Assembly: GCA_948470335.1 (NCBI GenBank)
Contig: CAOKOL010000015.1
Location: 1-64,000, forward strand
DNA from: an uncultured Lachnospiraceae bacterium
Lineage (GTDB): Bacteria; Bacillota; Clostridia; Lachnospirales; Lachnospiraceae
Length of the DNA stretch: 64,000 nt
Direction of reading: 5' to 3'
Under the pieces are notes generated by a model. The model was not told the origin of the DNA. It ran no database searches and saw only the letters and a program-made list of their open reading frames with translations. Position 1 is the first letter of the stretch. Each line of letters opens with the position of its first letter. Positions 37,061 to 46,122 of the stretch are shown piece by piece. The translations under genes were made by a program, and so were the position numbers.

Positions 37061-38823
37061 ACACAATTTTGAAAATCTTCCTGTCCATGTCTTGTTCCGG
37101 CGGTCTGCTTATCCTGGCTCTGCTGTTGGGAAAAGGCTTTTTGAAAAATAAAATCAGCCGCCAGTGGCAGTATTACATCTGGCTTGTTGTGATTTTACGG
37201 CTGCTGCTTCCCTTTGGTCCGGAGGCAAGCCTGCTGGGAAAGACCTATCGGGCTGTCGATCAGGCCATTACGCAGGCTTCGCCTTTACAACGGCAGCCGT
37301 ACACGTCAGACGATTTGATTTCTGCCGTTGAGATGGGGCAGGAAAATGAAAATGTGAATCCTTCGGCGGAAGATCTGAACGCTGTCCGTCCGCTGCGGGA
37401 TATCGGAGTGCTGCTGACAGAACATGTCTGGCTGATCTGGCTGGTGGCCGCGCTGGTGCTGCTGATACGGAAGGTGACAATTTACCAGGGGTTTGTGCGG
37501 TATCTCAATGCCGGATTAACGCCGGTTTCTGATATGGAGATTTTAGACCGGCTTTCCGTCGTGGCAGAATGGGCAGGCATTAAGAAGCCGGTAGAGTTAT
37601 GTGTCAGTCCGCTGATTTCTTCACCGCTGCTGACTGGCTTTTTTCATCCGTGTATCGTACTGCCGGGCACGGATATTTCCGAAAAGGATTTTCAGAATAT
37701 CGTTCTGCATGAGCTGACGCACTATAAGCGGCGGGATATGTTTTACAAATGGCTGGTGCAGGTTACGGTCTGCCTGCATTGGTTTAATCCGCTTGTCTAT
37801 TGTATGAGCCGGGAAATTGCCAGGGCCTGTGAATTTTCCTGCGATGAAGCTGTTCTCGCAAAAATAGGGTGCGGCAGCGCACAGGATTATGGGAAAACTT
37901 TGCTTGATGCGATGGCGGCAGTCGGGAAATACAGGGGAAATCCCGGTATTGTTCCTTTGGGTGAAAATAAGCAGTTATTGAAAGAAAGGTTAGGTGCAAT
38001 TATGAATTTCAGGAGAACATCAAAAACAGTTCGGTTTCTGACGGGTGTGCTGACGCTGTGTGTGATTGCCGTGGCGGCGGTTGCCGGCGTTTACCCCGCC
38101 GCGGCGGCTTCTGATCAGCCCGCCGGTAAGCCCCCGGTATCCGGAATTCAAAATTTTACAAATGTAGGAGATGACTCCTGTATCAGAGATTATGCTTCCC
38201 AGGCGGAGCAATACTATGAAGCGGGCAGCTTACCACTGTTTCAAATCGCTTTCTCCCGGCTGGACGAGGAAGCGCAGGGGAAATGGCTGGATCAGATTTA
38301 TACGGATAATTGTATGATGTTTTGGGGGGCTGGGATTGGCATACTGGACGAGGATTGTGCGCTGATCCGGCGTTATGCCGAAAAAACCTATGCGGACGGC
38401 AATATTGCCTACTTTTCCGTTCTGTCCATGCATATGAGCGAGAAAGTGCTGGAAGAATGGCTTAATAAGGCGCTGGAAGATGGGAACTGGGCTTTCCAGT
38501 CAGTTCTGTTCAATGCGCTGGATTGGGACGATGCATTTGATGAATTGGAAGAAAAGCGGGAAAAGGAATGGGAGGAAGCGCAGGCAGCGGAGTACGGGGC
38601 AGCAGGCGTTACGCTTGACGGAAAAGAGTATTACTACCAGGGACAACTGGTCGGCATCTTTTTGGATATTCGGCCCAATAAATCCTTTTATACGCTGAAT
38701 AGGAACCCGGCGGGAACCGTCAATATCAAAATCATTCGCGATGCGGAAAACAGAATTACAGGCGTTGCATATATGACCGATGCGGAAGTCACTGAATTGC
38801 TGGAGGACATGGAAGACATGTAG
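37057..38823 (+). CDS. BlaR1-like M56 family metallopeptidase with a non-penicillin-binding C-terminal domain
   Basis: The 588-residue protein starts at ATG 37057, overlapping the blaI-type stop. N-terminal helices (residues 6-25, 35-52, 115-135) flank the M56 protease, with HELTHYKRRD at residues 218-227 giving the zinc HEXXH site and CEFSCDEAVL near 260. After a further helix (about 325-345) comes an extracellular part of about 240 residues. It lacks the serine penicillin-binding motifs of BlaR1 and instead has short helical repeats (LPLFQIAFSRLDEEAQGKWL; IAYFSVLSMHMSEKVLEEWL) and an acidic end. It should sense an unknown signal and inactivate the repressor. Confidence 0.88.
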   Translation: MNTILKIFLSMSCSGGLLILALLLGKGFLKNKISRQWQYYIWLVVILRLLLPFGPEASLLGKTYRAVDQAITQASPLQRQPYTSDDLISAVEMGQENENVNPSAEDLNAVRPLRDIGVLLTEHVWLIWLVAALVLLIRKVTIYQGFVRYLNAGLTPVSDMEILDRLSVVAEWAGIKKPVELCVSPLISSPLLTGFFHPCIVLPGTDISEKDFQNIVLHELTHYKRRDMFYKWLVQVTVCLHWFNPLVYCMSREIARACEFSCDEAVLAKIGCGSAQDYGKTLLDAMAAVGKYRGNPGIVPLGENKQLLKERLGAIMNFRRTSKTVRFLTGVLTLCVIAVAAVAGVYPAAAASDQPAGKPPVSGIQNFTNVGDDSCIRDYASQAEQYYEAGSLPLFQIAFSRLDEEAQGKWLDQIYTDNCMMFWGAGIGILDEDCALIRRYAEKTYADGNIAYFSVLSMHMSEKVLEEWLNKALEDGNWAFQSVLFNALDWDDAFDELEEKREKEWEEAQAAEYGAAGVTLDGKEYYYQGQLVGIFLDIRPNKSFYTLNRNPAGTVNIKIIRDAENRITGVAYMTDAEVTELLEDMEDM

Positions 38824-38879
38824 AGGCTTCCCCCCCTTCTTTTTGGAAAAAACCAGTTTTCTCTGAAAATTTGTTGTAG

Positions 38880-38885
38880 TATAAT
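38880..38885 (+). promoter_or_regulatory. possible -10 element before the 38923 gene
   Basis: TATAAT at 38880-38885 lies 37 bases before the start codon. No convincing -35 hexamer accompanies it. Confidence 0.3.
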
Positions 38886-38922
38886 AGAATCAGAGACAAA
38901 TTAGAACGGGAGGTATCCATAT

Positions 38923-39327
38923 ATGAAAAATTTTAAAAGCTATACGCCGGAAAAGTATATGACATCTGATTTTGAACAAATCGAGGAGGGAATTTATAAA
39001 ACCAAATCTCCATATGACACCGGTGATCAGGATATTTTTGTTGCCTCTCTGGCATTTGAGATGGAACCGGAATGTTATGGTGAAGAAAACGCGTCACCCC
39101 GGAATCTGACGCAGGTTCCCATCGAAGGCATTCTGGATGAATTCAATCTGTTTGTTACGGATTTTTATGAACAGTTAAATGAAACAAGTGAAACCATCTG
39201 CTATCAGGAATTTGGTTCCTTTGATTTGGAAAATATTCAAAAATTAAGAACGCTGATCGGGAAACGTTTTTATGCCGTACCATATCTGGAAGACGGAGAG
39301 GAATATTACGAGATGGCAGCAGAATAA
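38923..39327 (+). CDS. hypothetical protein
   Basis: The 134-residue acidic, soluble protein starts at ATG 38923 behind GGGAGG. It opens with MKNFKSYTPEKYMTSDFEQI, has no membrane helix and no known motif. It may form one unit with the next hypothetical gene (140 bases later) and stand upstream of the DUF262/ATPase pair, but no shared promoter evidence exists. Function unknown. Confidence 0.6.
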   Translation: MKNFKSYTPEKYMTSDFEQIEEGIYKTKSPYDTGDQDIFVASLAFEMEPECYGEENASPRNLTQVPIEGILDEFNLFVTDFYEQLNETSETICYQEFGSFDLENIQKLRTLIGKRFYAVPYLEDGEEYYEMAAE

Positions 39328-39467
39328 GCGGATTCTGTCCGATCAGAAGCCGGACGGCATGCCAGGCAATATATGAATCTGAAAATGAACCGGCAGAAGG
39401 AATACCAGCGTTTTTTGGATATCTGACGAAATAATAATGATATCAAAAACTGAAAAGGAGAGCAATT

Positions 39468-40058
39468 GTGGGGATTTTTGAACTGTTCAAAAAGAAAAAA
39501 GCGGTAAAAAAACCGAAGCTGATTGTTTTTGAAAAAGAAAATCCGGATAATGATTATGCGGATTTTGAATCAAAGATGAAGCCTCGAATCAATATCGCGG
39601 ATGATTTCCCACGGGAGGATTATCAGCTTCTTGCGGCAAGACGAAAAGAGATGCTGGAACAAATCGAGGAAATCATATTCAGGAATTATCTTGATGAAAC
39701 CAGTGAAGACCTCGCTTCTGATATTGACAGTTTTCCCGATATCAGATATTTTACGGGAAATTATTATGTTGTGTATGAGAGCTATGATTTCACTTATCGA
39801 GATAAAGAATATCGTCCGTATCATATGAAAGACGGACAGTTCAGAAATGTAAGCTATTGCGGCAATAGTCGGAAGGAACGTTTTCTTCCGTTGGACACGG
39901 ATGAACTGACAAAGTATTATCATATCTTTATTCAGGTTGGTCTGACCGGAATAGAAAGCGGAGAGGAAAGCGATTATATGAGCCTTGATCTGGTTGCGGA
40001 AATGGCTTCGCCGCGGGATAAGATGACATTTGAGATTTTGTCTCATGGCGCGATGTGA
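39468..40058 (+). CDS. hypothetical protein
   Basis: The GTG start at 39468 lies behind AAAGGAGAG. The 196-residue product has a basic N-terminal helix (ELFKKKKAVKKPK) and then acidic soluble sequence with YVVYESYDFTYRDKEYRPYHM in the middle. No family is recognised. It sits 100 bases ahead of the DUF262 gene in the same direction. The 140-base gap before it contains a short open tail (NLKMNRQKEYQRFLDI) that may be a relic. Confidence 0.6.
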   Translation: MGIFELFKKKKAVKKPKLIVFEKENPDNDYADFESKMKPRINIADDFPREDYQLLAARRKEMLEQIEEIIFRNYLDETSEDLASDIDSFPDIRYFTGNYYVVYESYDFTYRDKEYRPYHMKDGQFRNVSYCGNSRKERFLPLDTDELTKYYHIFIQVGLTGIESGEESDYMSLDLVAEMASPRDKMTFEILSHGAM

Positions 40059-40158
40059 CAGGGAAGATTGATTGAAGCGGTCTGAAACAGATTTAATCAA
40101 AAAGAGTATTGCAGGGGGGAATGCGGCATTATAAAATATTCAAAATTGAGGGCGATCA

Positions 40159-41463
40159 ATGAAAAATCTTGATAAAAAACAGCAAAAACAATTGCAGGAA
40201 ATTAAAAACTGGGCGTTGGAAAATGGAAATCAGATCAGCTACATAACGCTTCTTGATTTATTGAAATATGAAAGGCAGCCAATCATAAATGATGAAGCTG
40301 CAATCAATCAAATTGTTCGGGAACTGGTAGAGCAGGGCATTCGTGTGGAACCGCTGGATGAAGGAGAAACTTATCAGGCGCAGGCAGATGAGCGGGACGG
40401 ATTTGTACCAGCGTTGGTAGACATCACGTCCCTTACGCAAAACGTATCAACTTTAATGGAACGTTTGTTCAATGAGGAAATAGATTTAAGCCCTGCATTC
40501 CAGAGACGCAGTGATTTATGGGATAAGGAAAAGCAAAGCAGACTGATTGAATCGCTAATGCTACGGATACCGATTCCCAGTTTTTATTTTGATATGGTGC
40601 GTGAAGGGGAGTGGAAGGTAATTGACGGTTTGCAAAGACTTACGGCATTCCAGAATTATCTGATTGGCGAAAGGAAAACAACGGAAAGCGGAGAAAGCAT
40701 CCTTGTTAAGCGAAAATTTGAAGGTCTTCAATATTTACAGGATTTTAACGGGAAAACCTTTGACGAACTTCCGCGGCAGTATATACGCAGGATCAAAGAA
40801 GCCCAGGTTATCATATTTGGAGTGCAGAAAGGCACCCCTGAAAACGTTGTATATAATATTTTTGAGCGGATTAATACGGGCGGATTAAAGCTGGAACCGC
40901 AGGAAATACGAAATGCCATGTATCATGGAAAAGCGTCTGAGCTGGCAAAAAAACTGGCGGAAGGCAAGGAATTTCTGGACGCCACTCTGTATGCGGTAAA
41001 GCCGAAAAGAATGGCAGATCAGGAATATGTGATTCGTTTTATGGCTTTTACAGAGTTAGACTACCAGACGGAATATAAAGATGATATTGACCACTTTCTG
41101 ATTTTAACGATGAAAAAGATAAATGATTACAGCGATAAAGATTTGAAGCGCATAGAGAAAAATTTTATGAAAGTGATGAGATATTCAAAGGATATTTTTG
41201 AAAAAAATGCCTTTCGGAAAGTTGGGGACGGTGGACGGAGAGGACCGATCAACAAGGCGCTTTTCGAACTTTTTTCCGTTTGTTTTTCCGAATTAAAAGA
41301 AGAACAACTGGATAAAATAGTAAATAACAGGGCGGAATTTTTAAAAAGGTATGGAAAATTATTTCAGGAGAAAGATTTTATCTCGGCTTTAAGATCCGGT
41401 AAAAGAACGGATTGCATACGACGGATTAATAAAGGAAGGGAACTGATAAAGGAGTTTATATGA
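40159..41463 (+). CDS. DUF262 (ParB/GmrS-like nuclease fold) protein with sigma-1.1-like N-terminal domain
   Basis: The 434-residue protein starts at ATG 40159 behind GAGGGCG. Residues about 5-70 (LQEIKNWALENGNQISYITLLDLL, then INQIVRELVEQGIRVEPLDE) resemble region 1.1 of primary sigma factors. The DUF262 domain follows: LSPAFQRRSDLWDKEKQSRLIES near 110, FYFDMVREGEWKVIDGLQRLTAF near 140 (the IDGXQR catalytic-type motif), and FERINTGGLKLEPQEIRNAMYHG near 235. DUF262 proteins occur in defence systems such as GmrSD. The gene overlaps the ATPase gene by four bases, suggesting a stoichiometric complex. The target is unknown. Confidence 0.82.
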   Translation: MKNLDKKQQKQLQEIKNWALENGNQISYITLLDLLKYERQPIINDEAAINQIVRELVEQGIRVEPLDEGETYQAQADERDGFVPALVDITSLTQNVSTLMERLFNEEIDLSPAFQRRSDLWDKEKQSRLIESLMLRIPIPSFYFDMVREGEWKVIDGLQRLTAFQNYLIGERKTTESGESILVKRKFEGLQYLQDFNGKTFDELPRQYIRRIKEAQVIIFGVQKGTPENVVYNIFERINTGGLKLEPQEIRNAMYHGKASELAKKLAEGKEFLDATLYAVKPKRMADQEYVIRFMAFTELDYQTEYKDDIDHFLILTMKKINDYSDKDLKRIEKNFMKVMRYSKDIFEKNAFRKVGDGGRRGPINKALFELFSVCFSELKEEQLDKIVNNRAEFLKRYGKLFQEKDFISALRSGKRTDCIRRINKGRELIKEFI

Positions 41464-42557
41464 TAAAAGAATTGGAAATAAAAAATTTCAAATGTTTTGA
41501 ATCATTAAAACTGGATTTAAAGCCGCTTAATGTTTTGATGGGACTAAATGGGATGGGTAAATCTACTGTCATTCAGAGTCTGCTTTTACTGCGGCAATCT
41601 TATCAGGACAACGGATTGTCTGATCTGAAATTAAATGGAAGTTATGTGATGTTGGGAAACGGAAGTGATATTCTTTCGGAACAGTCGGAAAATGAGGAAA
41701 TTGAATTCTGTATAAAAGAGGATGACGGCTATCTTCATGTTTGCTCTGATTATATTCCCGATTCTGATTTGCTGCCAAATAGCAGGCTGGATAATCAATT
41801 TTTAAAAGACAAGTCCAGTATAGTGTTTAATGACAGATTTTTGTATTTGTCTGCTTATCGAATTGAACCGCGTGCTTTATATCATATTGCTGACGAAAAA
41901 GAGCTTCAAAGACGAGATTTCGGTAATAATGGAGAACTGGCGATTCATTATCTAAATGTTTTTGGTCCTAAAAATATAGACAATGACTGCGTGATATACA
42001 ATTCTGTCGAAGACCGTTCGCTTCATGAGCAGGTGAGGTGCTGGCTTTCTCTGATCGCTCCCGGCATATTGCCGCAGGTGTCTGTTAATCAGGGACTTCG
42101 GAATGCGGAATTAAAGTATGCGTTCCGTGAGGGTTCGGAAAGAACAAATGCTTATAAAAGTGTGAATGTAGGATTTGGAATTACTTATGTGCTGCCGGTT
42201 ATTATTGCGCTGCTGACATCAAAGTCAGGAGATTTGTTGTTACTGGAAAATCCGGAAGCGCATATTCATCCTGCGGGTCAGAGATGGCTGGGAGAATTAA
42301 TTGCCCTGGCCTGTGCGGGCGGCGTTCAGATTATGGTGGAAACGCACAGCGATCACGTAATAAATGGCATCCGGCTGGCAGTGAAAAAAAACAAAATTCA
42401 TCCGGAAAGTACAGGTATTTTCTTTTTTTACAAGGATGAGAAAGCGGATTATAAACATAAGGTAATTTTGCCGACTATTGATCGAGACGGCAGGATTGAT
42501 ATTTGGCCGGAAGGATTTTTGGATGAGTGGGATAATGCGTTATTGGACTTATTATAG
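41460..42557 (+). CDS. AAA family ATPase with DUF3696-type C-terminus
   Basis: The ATG at 41460 overlaps the DUF262 gene stop. The 365-residue protein begins with the SMC/RecF-like MIKELEIKNFKCFESLKLDL and Walker A GLNGMGKST at residues 29-37. Walker B-like DLLLLENPEAHIHPAGQRWL lies near 260 and VETHSDHVINGIRLAV near 296. The end, RDGRIDIWPEGFLDEW, is the hallmark of the DUF3696 family. Such OLD/RecF-like ATPases pair with nucleases in many bacterial immune modules. Adjacent DUF262 and DUF3696 genes suggest one functional system, the ATPase sensing or activating and the DUF262 protein acting. This is inference. Confidence 0.86.
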   Translation: MIKELEIKNFKCFESLKLDLKPLNVLMGLNGMGKSTVIQSLLLLRQSYQDNGLSDLKLNGSYVMLGNGSDILSEQSENEEIEFCIKEDDGYLHVCSDYIPDSDLLPNSRLDNQFLKDKSSIVFNDRFLYLSAYRIEPRALYHIADEKELQRRDFGNNGELAIHYLNVFGPKNIDNDCVIYNSVEDRSLHEQVRCWLSLIAPGILPQVSVNQGLRNAELKYAFREGSERTNAYKSVNVGFGITYVLPVIIALLTSKSGDLLLLENPEAHIHPAGQRWLGELIALACAGGVQIMVETHSDHVINGIRLAVKKNKIHPESTGIFFFYKDEKADYKHKVILPTIDRDGRIDIWPEGFLDEWDNALLDLL

Positions 42558-42568
42558 TTGAGGTGTGT

Positions 42569-43028
42569 ATGAAAGTTACGGTGAATGATCTGGCATTTGA
42601 GTTTCCTTTATATGAAAAGGCACAGACAATGAAAGCTGTAAAGAAATTCATATCTGTCTGCAGAAATTTAGAATCGGTTCGATGTCATAATGTGGAACGG
42701 CTTGCAGGCACAAAAATCAATATGGAAAAAGAATTGTATCCAATCGGGACATTGTATCAGATTGTCCGTGAAATTCGGGATAAGAATGACAGAACATACT
42801 TACTTGGATTGCTGGTTAATCGGGAATCACAAGGGATATCATCTGAAAAAACGTTTGTTTATAAGGATCCGGAATCATGCCATATGGATCAAACAACGCC
42901 TGTATGCATGAAAAGGAAAACGTAATTACGCGTTTCAAAATGAGCAGGATTGCATATATCACGGTTACATAGCAGATGATCTGGGGGATGATATTCTGAA
43001 AGAATTGTATAAAAGAAAATGGGATTAA
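42569..43028 (+). pseudogene. small third gene of the DUF262/ATPase cassette, frameshifted near its end
   Basis: The ATG at 42569 lies behind GAGGTG and starts 11 bases after the ATPase stop. The frame gives MKVTVNDLAFEFPLYEKAQ and ends after CMKRKT at 42925. Removing one A of the A4 run at 42917-42920 joins it to NYAFQNEQDCIYHGYIADDL and LKELYKRKWD, ending at 43028 (152 residues). The acidic C-terminus fits a natural protein, so the gene is frameshifted or misread here. The family is not recognised. Its spacing suggests it belongs functionally with the two upstream genes. Confidence 0.65.
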
Positions 43029-43033
43029 GCTGA

Positions 43034-43072
43034 ATAAAAAAGCAGTCATCGGGAAATCCCCGGCGACCGCTT
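43034..43072 (-). terminator. terminator of the mscS-like gene
   Basis: CCCCGGCGACCGCTT (43058-43072) and AAGCAGTCATCGGG (43040-43053) pair with two mismatches. On the minus strand the stem is followed by TTTTTATT. It may also act on the plus strand. Confidence 0.75.
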
Positions 43073-43120
43073 CTTTATTAGAATAAATGTATGAAAATTT
43101 TTGGGTTTTGATACTGTGAA

Positions 43121-43942
43121 CTATAAAACGGCAGTGGGTTCTTCCTCTGTTTTTTCCTCCTCCTGCCCATAATTGGATATCGTCACCGTCTGATAGGGGA
43201 TTTCGATCTCATTCTGATTAAATTCTCTGACCAGCGCAATTCGGATATCACTGCATGCTTTAAAACTGTCATTGAGATTGTTGGTCCATATAATTGTTTT
43301 TAAGATCACGCCGTTCTGTGTGTAGCCGCTTACGGTGACTGCATTTTCCTTCGTATTCAGCGTCAGTTCATGGTCGATGCAGATCTTGTGCATAATCCCG
43401 ATTGCTTTGTCCAGATCAGCGCCGTAGCCGATCTCGATCTCCACATAATTTCCGATATTCTCCGTGAAGTTGGTGTTGATAATTACGGAGGAATCCATAA
43501 CGGAATTAGGCACGATGCAGGTTTCCCCGTTGAATTGGTAGATAAGTGTGTGCCGGAGTGTGACATCTTTGACAAGCCCTTCGGCGATCACGGTTCCGCC
43601 CTGGATTACCCGGATTTTTTCATCTACATTGTATGGTTTTGACACCGACAGGGAAATACCGCTTATGACATTGCCCAGCGCCTGCTGTGCGGCAAAGGTG
43701 GCGATGGCAAGGATCAGGGAGCCGCTTTGCAGCAGGGCCTTGCTGATATCTCTTGTAATTTCAAACTGCTGTGACAGGCTGTAAAACGCAATGATATCAA
43801 TGATAACATTGACTGCGTATTTTGAAAAATGAAGGTGGACCGCCTTTGTCTTTTTCGAGATAAATTTAAAAATCAGGCTGATCAGATAGTTTGATGCTAC
43901 GATTACGGCAATGAAAATGCCTATTTTGGCTACGATACTCAT
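43121..43942 (-). CDS. MscS-type small-conductance mechanosensitive ion channel
   Basis: I chose the ATG at 43942 behind GGGAGG; the longer open frame adds 74 unrelated residues. The 273-residue protein has three N-terminal helices. The third, pore-lining one carries the Gly/Ala pattern LQSGSLILAIATFAAQQALGNVISG (near residues 75-100), followed by the beta domain segment NVDEKIRVIQGGTVIAEGLVKDVTLRHT. The soluble domain has PNSVMDSSVIINTNFTE near 150. MscS channels release solutes on hypo-osmotic shock. It lies in the inner membrane as a homoheptamer, by family knowledge. Its terminator is present. Confidence 0.93.
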   Translation of the reverse strand: MSIVAKIGIFIAVIVASNYLISLIFKFISKKTKAVHLHFSKYAVNVIIDIIAFYSLSQQFEITRDISKALLQSGSLILAIATFAAQQALGNVISGISLSVSKPYNVDEKIRVIQGGTVIAEGLVKDVTLRHTLIYQFNGETCIVPNSVMDSSVIINTNFTENIGNYVEIEIGYGADLDKAIGIMHKICIDHELTLNTKENAVTVSGYTQNGVILKTIIWTNNLNDSFKACSDIRIALVREFNQNEIEIPYQTVTISNYGQEEEKTEEEPTAVL

Positions 43943-44129
43943 TTTGCCTCCCTTGGTGCTGAAACTGTATATTGATTGTAACACCATATGCCCGGATTTT
44001 TCAAGTACATAATCTGAGGAGGGGATGTATCTGTAAACGCAGAAGCAATCCCAGAGGTTCGGCGTTTGGAAACCTGTTTTGCCGTTCGACAATTTTTCTG
44101 TCGTTTGTGCTCTGATTCGAATGAAATGA

Positions 44130-44162
44130 TAAGAAAGGGACCGCCTGTTTCCCGGCAGTCCC
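44130..44162 (-). terminator. terminator of the CoA-disulfide-reductase-like gene
   Basis: GGCAGTCCC (44154-44162) and GGGACCGCC (44137-44145) form a stem with one mismatch; on the minus strand TTTCTT follows. Confidence 0.75.
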
Positions 44163-44184
44163 AATGCTTATCTCCTTATTTGAC

Positions 44185-45873
44185 TTACAGCCCGCACCCC
44201 GTACGGCATTCGCTGTCGAACCGGTCATGCTTCACACTGGCATAAAACCGGTAGCCGCCGGCGAAGTTACTACAGTCAAATCCGTTCTGTGAAAGAATCC
44301 GGCAGGCCAGATAGCTGCGGAGTCCGGACTGGCACATCACATAGACAGGTTTTTCTTTGTCAAGCTCGCCCAGCCGTTCCCGCAGATCGTCCACGGGAAT
44401 ATGGGTTTCGAACCCTTCCGCATGGCCGTTTCCGTACTCTCCGTCGGTGCGCGCGTCCAGCAGAGTGACGCTGCCGTCACGGGGAAGGGTTTCCAGATCT
44501 TCATAATAGAACTGGCTCACCTTTCCGGTAATCAGGTTTTCCGCGATAAATCCTGCCATATTCACAGGGTCCTTCGCTGAGGAATAGGGCGGCGCGTAAG
44601 CCAGGTCAAGATTTTTTAACGCCGTCACTTTCATACCTGCCTGCATGGCGGTGGCGATCACGTCGATCCGTTTGTCTACCCCGTCAAAGCCTACGATCTG
44701 GGCGCCGAGAATCCGTTCCGTCTCTTTTTCAAAGAGCAGCTTCATGGTCATAACTTTCGCGCCGGGATAATAGGAGGCGTGGGAGGCAGGGGAGAGAATG
44801 ACTTTGTCATAAGCCAGTCCCAGCGCTTTCGCCGCCTGTTCATTCAGTCCAGTAAATGCCGCCGTCATATCAAATATTTTCAGCACCGAGGACCCAACAG
44901 ACCCTTGATAGCAGGCATCCAGGCCGGCGATATGGTCCGCGGCAATCCGTCCCTGTTTGTTTGCCGGGCCTGCCAGGGCGATAACGGCCTTTTGTCCGGT
45001 TACGGCGTTGGTGACGGACACGGCATCACCTACGGCGTAAATATCCGGTTCGGAGGTCTGCATATGTTCGTTGACCAGGATGCTTCCCTTGACGCCCAGC
45101 GCCAGACCTGCTTTCGCCGCCAGGCCCGATTCGGGCGCTACGCCGATGGCAAGAACCGCCATCTCAGCGGTAACGGGGGCGGCGTCTTCCAGAGAGACGG
45201 TAATGCCCTCCGCCGTTTCTTCAAATCCGGTTACATTCTTTTCCAGCAGAAGCCGAACCCCCTTTTCCCGCATATGGGCATGGAGGAAGCTGGCGATATC
45301 GTAATCTACCGGCGGCAGGATATGGTTGCTGCGCTGAATCAGGCTGACCGCAAGGCCCATTTCCCGCAGGTTTTCCGCCGTCTCTACGCCGATAAAGCCG
45401 CCGCCTACCACGACGGCTGATTTCAGCCTGCCGTTTTCCACGGCTTCCCGGATACGGAAAGTATCTTCTACGGTCCGCAGGGTATAAATCCGTTTGCTGT
45501 CGATGCCCGGAAGCTTCGGTCTGACAGGCTGGGCGCCCGGAGACAGGATTAATTTATCATAGCTTTCCTCAAAAGTTTCGCCGGTTTCCAGATTTTGAAT
45601 GGCCACCGTCTTTCTGTCCGGGTGAATTTCCGTCGCCTCATGATGTACTTTGACCCGGATGCGGAAACGGTTCCAGAATCCTTCCGGTGACTGCAGGGTC
45701 AGCTCTTTTTTGTTTTGGATGACGCCGCCCACATAATAGGGCAGACCGCAGTTTGCATAGGAAATATATCCGGAACGCTCAAAAATGGTGATCTCCGCCG
45801 TCTCGTCCAGTCTGCGCAGCCTTGCCGCCGCAGTGGCGCCGCCCGCCACGCCGCCGATAATTACTATCTTCAT
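44185..45873 (-). CDS. CoA-disulfide reductase/NADH oxidase-like flavoprotein with C-terminal rhodanese domain
   Basis: The 562-residue protein starts at ATG 45873 behind AAAGGCGG. FAD motif IIGGVAGGATAAARLRR is at residues 4-20 and the redox Cys in SYANCGLPYYVGG at about 42. The NAD motif VVVGGGFIGVETAENL lies near 150, and the second FAD motif EPDIYAVGDA near 275. The C-terminal rhodanese domain (LLDARTDGEY near 460, active loop CQSGLRS near 520) matches the CoA-disulfide reductase-rhodanese isoform. The tail has a C-X3-C pair (ECRTGCGL). Such enzymes reduce CoA disulfides/persulfides or polysulfide with NAD(P)H. The natural substrate here is unknown. Confidence 0.9.
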   Translation of the reverse strand: MKIVIIGGVAGGATAAARLRRLDETAEITIFERSGYISYANCGLPYYVGGVIQNKKELTLQSPEGFWNRFRIRVKVHHEATEIHPDRKTVAIQNLETGETFEESYDKLILSPGAQPVRPKLPGIDSKRIYTLRTVEDTFRIREAVENGRLKSAVVVGGGFIGVETAENLREMGLAVSLIQRSNHILPPVDYDIASFLHAHMREKGVRLLLEKNVTGFEETAEGITVSLEDAAPVTAEMAVLAIGVAPESGLAAKAGLALGVKGSILVNEHMQTSEPDIYAVGDAVSVTNAVTGQKAVIALAGPANKQGRIAADHIAGLDACYQGSVGSSVLKIFDMTAAFTGLNEQAAKALGLAYDKVILSPASHASYYPGAKVMTMKLLFEKETERILGAQIVGFDGVDKRIDVIATAMQAGMKVTALKNLDLAYAPPYSSAKDPVNMAGFIAENLITGKVSQFYYEDLETLPRDGSVTLLDARTDGEYGNGHAEGFETHIPVDDLRERLGELDKEKPVYVMCQSGLRSYLACRILSQNGFDCSNFAGGYRFYASVKHDRFDSECRTGCGL

Positions 45874-46050
45874 TTACATATACCGCCTTTCTGTGACTGC
45901 CGTATTATGACAGATTTGATAACAATATAAATTTATATTACCAGAGAATGGGGGTATTGACAGTGACTAGGTCTCATTTCTGAAAAAATATTTTTCGATG
46001 CGCCGTGAGAACGGCAAGTGGTCGGAGAAAAACAAGGCGCCGCCCGGTTG

Positions 46051-46100
46051 TGCTGACCTGTTATCGTAATCTGTGCCGTTTCGTTTCGTTAAGGTCAGCA
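46051..46100. repeat. 9-bp inverted repeat between flavoprotein and zinc-ribbon genes
   Basis: TGCTGACCT (46051-46059) and AGGTCAGCA (46092-46100) are perfect inverted copies 32 bases apart. No T run follows. It may terminate or mark the end of the zinc-ribbon transcript. Confidence 0.45.
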
Positions 46101-46122
46101 GGGTTTCGCGGTAATGTTCAGC

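Noticed and set aside
36677..38823. Beta-lactam resistance locus
   Set aside because: The regulators are BlaI/M56-type but no beta-lactamase or penicillin-binding sensor domain is present.
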